The notes below the pieces were generated by a model. It was not told where the DNA came from, ran no database searches, and saw only the letters and a program-made list of their open reading frames with translations. Positions 25,040 through 31,450 of a stretch of DNA of 31,450 bases are shown in pieces. The DNA is from Helicobacter sp. Lineage in GTDB: Bacteria; Campylobacterota; Campylobacteria; Campylobacterales; Helicobacteraceae. Position 1 is the first letter of the stretch. Every line of letters begins with the position of its first letter. The DNA lies in NCBI GenBank assembly GCA_029264655.1, contig JARHZY010000030.1, forward strand, positions 1-31,450, in the 5' to 3' direction. Position numbers and translations under genes: made by a program.

Positions 25040-25597
25040 ATGGATAGACTAGAGGCAGACTTGTATCGTGAAAATATAAAAATAGCACCAATAAGTGTGC
25101 GTATAGGTGCATATTTAATTGATACAATCTTGCTTAGTTTCTTTATCACTATTTTTTTTTCATCAGCCGAACAAGAACGCATTAATATTGCAAGAGAAAC
25201 AATTAAAAAAACTTATAGCATGCAAAATACACAAACAAGATTAATAAATACACCAGACCTAGATAATAGCGTAATACTTGAAGAAATGCGTATAGCTACC
25301 AAAGAAGCACTAGAAATTCTACTTATTAATATGGGACTTTACATTGGTTTGCAAATTATATATTATTTTATTTTTACATATTATTATGGTGCAACACTTG
25401 GACAGATTATTTTACGCATACGCGTTGTTGATTCTCGCCGTTTTGATAAACCAACCTTACATGTAAGCATGAAACGTGCAATAACAAAATGTTTCTTTGG
25501 TGCTATACTTTATGTTGGTTTTATTGTGGCTTTTGTTGATAAATTCTATCGCACATTGCATGATAAAATGAGCAATACCATCGTTATTGTAGCATAA
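25040..25597 (+). CDS. RDD family membrane protein
   Basis: A 185-residue inner-membrane protein with the RDD pattern: Arg and Asp in the first helix (SVRIGAYLIDTILLSFF), a second helix (LGLYIGLQIIYYFIFTYYYG) followed by the conserved GATLGQIILRIRVVD, and a third near the C-terminus (CFFGAILYVGFIVAFVDKFYRTLHDKMSNT). The last block, with the basic LHDKM, is typical. Molecular function in this family is unsettled; some members are linked to ion transport. The first helix includes a run of nine T residues (25152-25160). It lies between purD and lptD in the H. pylori order HP1218-HP1217-HP1216. GGCAG upstream is a weak ribosome site. Confidence 0.82.
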   Translation: MDRLEADLYRENIKIAPISVRIGAYLIDTILLSFFITIFFSSAEQERINIARETIKKTYSMQNTQTRLINTPDLDNSVILEEMRIATKEALEILLINMGLYIGLQIIYYFIFTYYYGATLGQIILRIRVVDSRRFDKPTLHVSMKRAITKCFFGAILYVGFIVAFVDKFYRTLHDKMSNTIVIVA

Positions 25598-25599
25598 AT

Positions 25600-28092
25600 A
25601 TGTTGTATTCTTTTGCCCTATATACCCCAGCAACAAAGCGATTATCATATTTTTTTATAGCTACGATATGTATATTTATGCACTATAATTTTGCATATGC
25701 CACAACATATAATACTCTCCATCCACAAGATAGTGCAACTTTTTTGTATGATTCAAATACACAAGAGCTATTGCCTACATCACCATCAAAAAACCAACAA
25801 ACACAAGTCCCAAAGAATGTAAAACAAACATTAAGTGAAGATGAAAAAGAGGAAATAAGTAAAAATTTACAAACAGGAATAAGCAAACATGATACAGATT
25901 ACACAAAATTATTCGAGCTTTTAGGCGAACAAATTGAACACTATGATAATTACATGATTGTGCGTGGTAATGCTATTCTAAAGAATAAAGAAGCCTATAT
26001 CCTTTCTGATGAAATCATATATAATCCCGAATTAAAGCAAGTGCGTTTATTAGGTAATGTGCGTATTTACAAAGGCGATACACTCTCTTTGCTTGCCAAA
26101 CAAGCTACTATTTATCTTACTAATAACTTTAGTATCATACGCCCTTTTTATATCCAAGATACAGAAACAGGAATATGGACACATGCAGATAGTGCGAGTG
26201 CGCAAAAGTCAATATATCGTTTTGCAGATTCTATGGTATCTGGCTGTTCTTTTACTAGCCCAGCATGGCGTATTAATGCAAGCAAGGGTGCATACGATAA
26301 AGATAAAAATACATTAGCATTATGGCATCCTCGTATTTATATTGGTGATGTGCCAGTTTTTTATTTACCTTATTTAAAAGTTTCATTAGAGAATAAACGT
26401 ACAAGCGGAATCTTATACCCAACACTCGGAAATTCAAGCACCGATGGTTTTACCTATATCCAACCATACTATATTGCTTTGCAGAATTTTTGGGATATGA
26501 CTATTAGCCCACAAATACGCACTGCTAGGGGTGGTGGAGCAAACTTTGAATTCCGTGCGGTCGATAGTAGTAGTGATAAATATATTTTACACTTTAAATA
26601 TTTTTACAATAATGATGAATATGTCAAAGGGCTAAACTTGTTAAACCAACATATCTATGGGTTTGATTTTAAACATAGCAAACGCAATGTGATTCAAAAA
26701 TACTTTGGAGTTCATACAACACTTGATAATGCAATGTATTTTGATTTAGCCTTTATGAATGATATTGATTATATGCGTCTTGATGATGTGCGTTATTATC
26801 TTAACCAAACCTCATATATCTCAAAAGCAAATCTTTACACACAAACTTCTAACCACTATATTGGCATGAATTTACGCTATTATCTTAATCTCTATACGCC
26901 AAACAATGCAACAACACTGCAAAATTTACCCAATATCCAATACCATAAATATATGGGCTCACTTTTTATTAAAGAACTCCTTTATTCTCTTGATTACAAA
27001 ATGCAATATGCCTATAGAGATAGAGGCTATTCCTATCTCTCTAATGAAATAGCAATACCCATTGGTATGCAATTTTCATTTTTGAATAAATATTTTTCTA
27101 TTGGTGCATGGCTTCATGTCTTTGCAGGAAATGTATTTGCAACAAACACACAAGATACAACGATTTATACCACACCAAACACTACTACTCTTATGCAGGA
27201 TTCTATTGGTAATTATGCAAATCTGAACTATAAAATATCAGTAAATAGTGATATTGGACGCAAATATGGTAATTTTTTTCATTCCTTGCAAACTGCGGTT
27301 GTATTTAATGCACCTGTAGATAGAGCAGTTTTTACCAATGGGATTTTAAGTCCCGATATTCTTACAACCTATGCTAAGCTATCCACAAATATTCTTGATA
27401 CTATACAAAGTGGAGCAAATATATGGAATCCACAAGCATTTACAAATATTTACCAAATGATAAGACGGCTTGATTTAACTATGTCAAATTATATTTATAA
27501 TCGTAAAGGTGCAGAGATTTTCTACTGGCGTATAACACAAACATTCAATTTTGATGATATGGTTTCGCCATTGCGTATTCCAATGGAAAATAAATTGGGC
27601 ACAACACCAATTGATGGCTTAAATTTCAACCTTAGTATTTTTTACTCATGGTTTTATAGCAACTTTACAGAAATTGGTATCAATGCCAATTACACAAAAG
27701 GTGCATATGCAGCAAGCATTTCATACTTTTTAAAACGTGATGATGCCTCATGGAGTATTGATCCCACAACACTTACCTACCGCCCTGTTGATTCTTCAAA
27801 TTATCTTAGTGCATCACTGCGAGGAGATTTAGGATATTTTGGCTTAGTGGCAGATTTAGGTTATGATTTCCGCACACAAAATATTGTTAATGCAGGTATT
27901 GGTATTTATAAGGATATTAAATGTTTTGGTATTGGTTTAAAAGTTGGGAGCAATAGAACACCTGTGCTTACACAAGGCAATACAATAAGTGTTATTGATA
28001 ATATTTATGTAAAAGCTGAATTTAAATTTGTGCCTTTAACAACCTTTGGTTATACTTATAGATTACGACCTGTTATTGAACAGCAACAATAA
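25600..28092 (+). CDS. lptD: LPS-assembly protein LptD
   Basis: The outer-membrane barrel that, with LptE, inserts lipopolysaccharide into the outer leaflet. The 830 residues have a signal peptide (1-34, ending FAYA), a polar linker, an OstA/LptA-like beta-jellyroll (about 100-205, DNYMIVRGNAILKNKEAYILSD and VRLLGNVRIYKGD), and a long C-terminal barrel. A conserved cysteine lies in MVSGCSFTSPAWRINA, the typical LptD position. The barrel start RTSGILYPTLGNSSTDGFTYIQPYY is also a strong family signature. It begins two bases after the RDD stop with no clear ribosome site, so it is probably translated by coupling. The next gene starts 22 bases downstream. Confidence 0.93.
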   Translation: MLYSFALYTPATKRLSYFFIATICIFMHYNFAYATTYNTLHPQDSATFLYDSNTQELLPTSPSKNQQTQVPKNVKQTLSEDEKEEISKNLQTGISKHDTDYTKLFELLGEQIEHYDNYMIVRGNAILKNKEAYILSDEIIYNPELKQVRLLGNVRIYKGDTLSLLAKQATIYLTNNFSIIRPFYIQDTETGIWTHADSASAQKSIYRFADSMVSGCSFTSPAWRINASKGAYDKDKNTLALWHPRIYIGDVPVFYLPYLKVSLENKRTSGILYPTLGNSSTDGFTYIQPYYIALQNFWDMTISPQIRTARGGGANFEFRAVDSSSDKYILHFKYFYNNDEYVKGLNLLNQHIYGFDFKHSKRNVIQKYFGVHTTLDNAMYFDLAFMNDIDYMRLDDVRYYLNQTSYISKANLYTQTSNHYIGMNLRYYLNLYTPNNATTLQNLPNIQYHKYMGSLFIKELLYSLDYKMQYAYRDRGYSYLSNEIAIPIGMQFSFLNKYFSIGAWLHVFAGNVFATNTQDTTIYTTPNTTTLMQDSIGNYANLNYKISVNSDIGRKYGNFFHSLQTAVVFNAPVDRAVFTNGILSPDILTTYAKLSTNILDTIQSGANIWNPQAFTNIYQMIRRLDLTMSNYIYNRKGAEIFYWRITQTFNFDDMVSPLRIPMENKLGTTPIDGLNFNLSIFYSWFYSNFTEIGINANYTKGAYAASISYFLKRDDASWSIDPTTLTYRPVDSSNYLSASLRGDLGYFGLVADLGYDFRTQNIVNAGIGIYKDIKCFGIGLKVGSNRTPVLTQGNTISVIDNIYVKAEFKFVPLTTFGYTYRLRPVIEQQQ

Positions 28093-28114
28093 TTATTTCA
28101 TTAAAAGGATTATT

Positions 28115-28774
28115 ATGATTACAACAATATATGATGGATTTGCACAAAGTGCAGTAATCGCACCAAAACATGCAAAAATGATTTTACGCCATTCATTGCG
28201 TGATAAAATACCGCCAAATGAAATGGGTACTGATGTGCTTTTAACGCGTGAAGGTGAAGTGATGGCAGAACATTTTGGTAAAAATTGCACTTTTAATATA
28301 GCACGAATCCATACTAGTGTAATAGAACGTTGTGTGCAAACTGCCAATCTTTTTGCAAAAGGCTACCAAACAAATACAGGAAAAGAATTACAAGTCATAC
28401 CTACCAATATACTTGCAGATTCTTATATATATGATTTAGAAAAAGCAGTAAATCTTTTTAAAACGCATTCCCCATATTGGATTATGACGGCTTTTTTGCG
28501 TGGAGAGGAACTACCGGGCATGCGTGGTTTATATGAAAGTATGCGATTACTTTTTGATTATATTTTTCAAGATACAACATGCGCTGATATGGAAGTATTT
28601 ATCACACATGATACCTTTTTAATTGCTATTGTATGTTTTTGCCATAATATACAACCTAGTCTTAATGATTTTACTTGGCCATATATGCTTGAAGGTGCAT
28701 TTTTATATCTTGAAAACCAATATATTCATTGTATATTTCGCGGCGAAACAAAAGCAATACCTCTTCAATTTTAA
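28115..28774 (+). CDS. Histidine phosphatase superfamily protein
   Basis: A 219-residue cytoplasmic protein with the histidine phosphatase (phosphoglycerate mutase-like) motifs: Arg25-His26 in MILRHSLRD, the phosphate-binding SVIERCVQTA (Arg72) and a second catalytic His165 in ITHDTFL. The usual RHG is RHS here. No signal peptide is seen. The start at 28115 has AAAAGGA (28103-28109) upstream; a longer frame from 28046 would overlap the end of lptD and lacks such a site. It follows lptD by 22 bases and may be cotranscribed, but no link to LPS export is known to me. The substrate cannot be predicted. Confidence 0.83.
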   Translation: MITTIYDGFAQSAVIAPKHAKMILRHSLRDKIPPNEMGTDVLLTREGEVMAEHFGKNCTFNIARIHTSVIERCVQTANLFAKGYQTNTGKELQVIPTNILADSYIYDLEKAVNLFKTHSPYWIMTAFLRGEELPGMRGLYESMRLLFDYIFQDTTCADMEVFITHDTFLIAIVCFCHNIQPSLNDFTWPYMLEGAFLYLENQYIHCIFRGETKAIPLQF

Positions 28775-28791
28775 TATAATATGGAGTGCTT

Positions 28792-29190
28792 ATGCCAACA
28801 GAACAAAATGATACTCATCATAAAAAAGATGAGATTGCAACAACACAAGAAAACAATGAAACACGAGATTCTAAAGATGGAAAGATACAAACAATAGTGC
28901 GTGGTGCCAATGATCTCTCACTTGGAATCTCAATGGTTGTCGCAGTCTTACTTGGTTTAGGATTTGGATATGTGCTATATAAAATATTTGGGTATTATTG
29001 GCTAATATGGATTGGTTTGGGCTATGGTGTGGCAGCTGCAATACTGAATGTTGTTAAAGCATATAAACGTTTATATAAAGACTTAGATTCATTAAAACAT
29101 GATGAAAAATACAAATACATACAGGATAGGATTATAGAAAAACGCGAACTTGAAGCAAAACAAAGACAAGAACAACAAAACAAACCATAA
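28792..29190 (+). CDS. AtpZ/AtpI-like small membrane protein
   Basis: A 132-residue protein with a charged, Asp/Glu/Lys/Asn-rich N-terminus (1-45), two membrane helices (about 50-68, MVVAVLLGLGFGYVLYKIF, and 73-90, LIWIGLGYGVAAAILNVVK) and a long basic, glutamine-rich tail. The helix pair with glycine motifs matches the AtpZ/AtpI family that helps place the ATP synthase ring or import magnesium. It is not next to atp genes here. The start at 28792 is chosen because GGAG lies five bases upstream; the preceding GTG is part of the spacer. A stable function is inferred from the family only. Confidence 0.75.
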   Translation: MPTEQNDTHHKKDEIATTQENNETRDSKDGKIQTIVRGANDLSLGISMVVAVLLGLGFGYVLYKIFGYYWLIWIGLGYGVAAAILNVVKAYKRLYKDLDSLKHDEKYKYIQDRIIEKRELEAKQRQEQQNKP

Positions 29191-29236
29191 CTTCATGCTA
29201 CAGCTTCATTGATACATACGCGTGTTTCTAATTTTT

Positions 29237-29245
29237 TGCTATAAT
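29237..29245 (+). promoter_or_regulatory. Extended -10 promoter of gatA
   Basis: TTGCTATAAT with the hexamer TATAAT at 29240-29245 predicts a transcript start near 29252, about 26 bases before the gatA ATG. This separates gatA from the upstream lptD-phosphatase-AtpZ run. Confidence 0.7.
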
Positions 29246-29277
29246 TATGCTTTTGAATGATAAAAAGGAAAATAAAT

Positions 29278-30618
29278 ATGCTAACATTAAAGCAAGCGAT
29301 GGCACTACCAAGCAATGAAATAGAATCATATAAAGAGCAAATGATAGATAATATTAAAGCACAACAAGAACTCCATGCTTACATAGAGATTCCAGAGCTT
29401 CGTGAAGTAAATAAAGGAAAAATCCCAATACTCATTAAAGACAATATTTGCGTTAAAGATTCTAAACTTACTTGTGCAAGCAAGATTCTTCATGGTTTTG
29501 TATCATCATATAGTGCAACTGCGATACTGAAATTACAAGATTCTAATATGTGTGCTTTTGGTAGAGCAAATATGGATGAATTTGGTATGGGTAGCACAAC
29601 AGAGAAAAGTTGCTATGGTCGCACAAAAAACCCAAATGATACAAGCCGTGTCCCCGGTGGCTCAAGTGGTGGAAGTGCAGCAGCAGTTGCTGCAAAAATT
29701 GCCATAGCAAGTTTAGGTAGTGATACTGGTGGGAGCATTAGACAACCTGCAAGTTATTGTGGTGTAGTTGGTTTAAAACCTACTTATGGACGCGTATCTC
29801 GCTATGGTTTAGTAGCCTATAGCTCAAGTCTTGAGCAAATTGGTCCAATTACACAAAATGTTGAAGATGCTAGCATTCTACTTGATATTATTAGCGGTGT
29901 ATGCACAAAAGATTCTACAAGTGCAAATTTAGCACCAACACAAACATTTGCTAAACTTGATCCAAAACGAATATTAAAAATTGCTATATTAGAAGACTTT
30001 GTAAAACAAGCAGATATAGCAATACAAAATGCCTATTATGAAACAATAAAAACACTTGAAAATATGGGGCATACTATCATACAAAAACAAATGCTTGATA
30101 CAGCACACCATATTAGTGCCTACTATATTATTGCTATGGCAGAAGCAAGTGCAAACCTTGCACGTTTTGATGGCGTGCGTTATGGTAGTCGCATAGAAGG
30201 AGAAAATCTACAAGATTTATATTTCCAAACGCGTGCACAATTTGGTGATGAAGTGCAAAAACGCATTTTACTTGGCTCATTCGTGCTTAGTAGTGGATAT
30301 TATGATGCATATTATCTTAAAGCACAAAAAGTTCGCCAACTCATTAAACAGCAATACCTTTCCATATTTGCTGATTGCGATGTTATTTTACTTCCTGTTG
30401 CTCCAAATGTTGCCCCACCCTTCAACGCAACAAAAAGCTCACTTGAAATGTATCTAAGCGATATTTATACAATTGGTGTCAATCTTGCGGGACTACCAGC
30501 TATTAGTATACCTGTTATTAAAAAACCCTTACCCATTGGTATGCAATTCATAGGCAAAGCATTTGATGAGCAAACAATTTTAGATATTGCCTTTGGTTTA
30601 GAACAAAATCAAATATAG
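29278..30618 (+). CDS. gatA: Aspartyl/glutamyl-tRNA amidotransferase subunit A
   Basis: The amidase subunit of GatCAB, which converts Glu-tRNA(Gln) and Asp-tRNA(Asn) to Gln- and Asn-tRNA; Helicobacter depends on it for these tRNAs. The 446 residues carry the amidase triad Lys54 (ILIKDNICV), cis-Ser129 (PGGSSGGSAAA) and nucleophile Ser153 (SDTGGSIRQPAS), spaced exactly as in the S. aureus enzyme. The C-terminal half shows LPVAPNVAPPF and the NLAGLPAISIP end block. The start at 29278 has AAAAAGGA upstream; the ATG at 29257 lies before that site. gatB and gatC are not adjacent. The subunit is slightly shorter than the usual 480. Confidence 0.95.
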   Translation: MLTLKQAMALPSNEIESYKEQMIDNIKAQQELHAYIEIPELREVNKGKIPILIKDNICVKDSKLTCASKILHGFVSSYSATAILKLQDSNMCAFGRANMDEFGMGSTTEKSCYGRTKNPNDTSRVPGGSSGGSAAAVAAKIAIASLGSDTGGSIRQPASYCGVVGLKPTYGRVSRYGLVAYSSSLEQIGPITQNVEDASILLDIISGVCTKDSTSANLAPTQTFAKLDPKRILKIAILEDFVKQADIAIQNAYYETIKTLENMGHTIIQKQMLDTAHHISAYYIIAMAEASANLARFDGVRYGSRIEGENLQDLYFQTRAQFGDEVQKRILLGSFVLSSGYYDAYYLKAQKVRQLIKQQYLSIFADCDVILLPVAPNVAPPFNATKSSLEMYLSDIYTIGVNLAGLPAISIPVIKKPLPIGMQFIGKAFDEQTILDIAFGLEQNQI

Positions 30619-30844
30619 TGGTATAACTTCCACAAGATTCTATAAACTTTGGATTTTGAATACTAATAGGTTGTGTTTCTCTACTGATGCATATGGTGCT
30701 ATATGAATAGTTATATAAAAAAACACTAACAAGTGATTAGAGACTTTTATTTCTATGCTAAATATCCAAATAAAAACTAAGTCAATAACACCCACACCAA
30801 TAAAACATTAAATTTATTAGCTTAAAAATAAAAACAACATCACT

Positions 30845-30878
30845 TTTAGCACATAAAACTTAAGTTTTATGTGCTAAA
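30845..30878. terminator. Perfect 34-bp palindrome, probable bidirectional transcript end
   Basis: TTTAGCACATAAAACTT (30845-30861) is followed directly by its exact reverse complement (30862-30878), so two 17-base arms meet with no spacer. As RNA it would form a 15-bp stem with a four-base loop on either strand. It stands between two converging genes, 227 bases after gatA and 336 before the dcuA-like stop. There is no U-run on either side, so a protein-binding site or a replication-related element is also possible. Confidence 0.5.
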
Positions 30879-31031
30879 TATGTGTATCGTGGTATTTTTA
30901 TGATATATTTCTTTTATCTTTGCTATATACCAATATAGCAATTTCTTCTTATAATTGCTAAGTAATTTTATAGGAAAATCTAAGATTATACATTCAATAT
31001 TAAATATGCTATATTCAATTTTCTACTTATT

Positions 31032-31148
31032 GTTTTAATGGACTTGCTTTGATAGAATCACTTTATATGCAAAGCCAAATGCAATAGCAAATAAATAAAT
31101 AATAATAATACAAAAAGCTAGCAATACATAACCATACTTTACTATACC
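31032..31148 (-). CDS. Possible small single-pass membrane peptide downstream of the dcuA-like gene
   Basis: A frame of 38 codons, too short for most gene finders, reads MGIVKYGYVLLAFCIIIIYL and continues FAIAFGFAYKVILSKQVH. It has a short basic N-terminus, one strong hydrophobic helix of about 24 residues and a basic C-terminus, a layout common to bacterial small membrane proteins. It begins 66 bases after the dcuA-like stop on the same strand. Against it, there is no AAGGA-type ribosome site, the ATG lies within the arm of an inverted repeat, and AT-rich spacers easily give hydrophobic frames. I recognise no family. Confidence 0.3.
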
Positions 31149-31192
31149 CATAGTTTTAGAATCGTAACTATGGTACAGCAAGCATTGCTTGC
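31148..31192 (-). repeat. Two hairpins downstream of the dcuA-like gene
   Basis: On the minus strand, GCAAGC/GCTTGC with a three-base loop (31178-31192) and CCATAGTT/AACTATGG with a ten-base loop (31148-31173) follow the dcuA-like stop within 65 bases. Both stems are perfect. Neither has a U-run after it. They may protect or end the mRNA; the second also overlaps the start of the possible small peptide. Confidence 0.5.
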
Positions 31193-31213
31193 ATATATGA
31201 AATAAGTTTATAT

Positions 31214-31450
31214 CTAAGCAAATAGTGGAGCAACAATAAAGCCTAATGCAACAGCAAATATAATAGCTATAACGCCCGGAAGTATGAAACTATGGTTAAA
31301 TACAAATTTACCAATACGAGTAGAACCTGTATCGTCCATTTGCACCGCACCAAGTAGTGTTGGGTAAGTAGGAAGCACAAAAAGTGCTGAAACTGCTGCA
31401 AAACTTGCTACTAAAATATATGAAGATTCAGCATGAGTTGCAGTAATGTC
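31214..31450 (-). CDS. Anaerobic C4-dicarboxylate transporter DcuA/DcuB (C-terminal part)
   Basis: Reading from the right edge of the window, 78 codons and a TAG give the end of a C4-dicarboxylate antiporter. The family's highly conserved block is present: ALFVLPTYPTLLGAVQMDDT, then GSTRIGKFVFNHSFILPG. One last membrane helix (about 58-76 of this part) closes the protein. In E. coli DcuA the matching text is almost the same. Dcu carriers exchange fumarate or aspartate for succinate across the inner membrane during fumarate respiration. Only about one fifth of the gene is in the window; dcuA rather than dcuB is likely, since Helicobacter commonly carries dcuA. Confidence 0.9.
   Translation of the reverse strand, partial: DITATHAESSYILVASFAAVSALFVLPTYPTLLGAVQMDDTGSTRIGKFVFNHSFILPGVIAIIFAVALGFIVAPLFA

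Larger units (their letters stand above)
30619..31213. other. Spacer between convergent gatA and the dcuA-like gene
   Basis: These 595 bases hold a perfect 34-bp palindrome, two hairpins just downstream of the dcuA-like stop and a possible small membrane peptide; each is listed separately. The rest is AT-rich with no supported gene. No U-run follows any of the hairpins, so the terminators are not of the textbook kind. Confidence 0.55.

Overview
The window looks like chromosomal DNA of a Helicobacter species, most likely an enterohepatic one rather than H. pylori. The grounds are the very AT-rich sequence and spacers, AAGGA-type ribosome binding sites and extended TGnTATAAT -10 boxes. Gene content also fits: a short ComEC without a nuclease domain, a TlpD-type cytoplasmic chemoreceptor with a CZB zinc domain, an SKFD-type Ffh, and a run of genes in H. 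pylori order (pseudouridine synthase, FN3 lipoprotein, trmB, ftsE, ftsX, envC). A metE gene, which H. pylori lacks, argues for an enterohepatic relative. No transposase, integrase, tRNA, rRNA or CRISPR array is visible.

Layout, left to right. 1-1668 (+): the 3' end of a YejA-like peptide ABC-transporter binding protein, an outer-membrane beta-barrel protein and a small S4 RNA-binding protein. 2306-5794 (+): metE and metF, the last two steps of cobalamin-independent methionine synthesis; each has its own long AT-rich upstream region, and metE is preceded by two near-identical 25-bp direct repeats. 6119-13037 (-): comEC, uvrC, ruvA, ffh and murA, covering DNA uptake, repair, protein targeting and cell wall. 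13577-15951 (-): tlpD followed by a GtrB/DPM1-like glycosyltransferase whose coding region contains a run of 14 C residues. A change of one base either way stops translation within about 14 codons, so this looks like a phase-variable gene caught in the ON state. 15952-16896: a 945-bp spacer with a possible gene remnant. 16897-23362 (-): the cell-division and RNA-modification run envC, ftsX, ftsE, trmB, FN3 lipoprotein and pseudouridine synthase, with overlapping or closely spaced genes.

23426-23642 (+): a structured non-coding RNA directly upstream of purD, with its own extended -10 promoter and paired ends; I call it 6S RNA. 23682-28774 (+): purD, an RDD membrane protein, lptD and a histidine phosphatase. 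28792-30618 (+): an AtpZ/AtpI-like membrane protein, then gatA behind its own promoter. 30619-31213: a spacer with a perfect 34-bp palindrome, two small hairpins and a possible 38-residue membrane peptide. 31214-31450 (-): the 3' end of a DcuA/DcuB dicarboxylate transporter gene.

Most of the window is housekeeping. The accessory or less-described elements are the poly-C glycosyltransferase, the structured RNA before purD, the repeats before metE, a UvrC without its usual C-terminal helix-hairpin-helix domain, the FN3 lipoprotein tied to ftsEX-envC, and the dcuA-gatA spacer.
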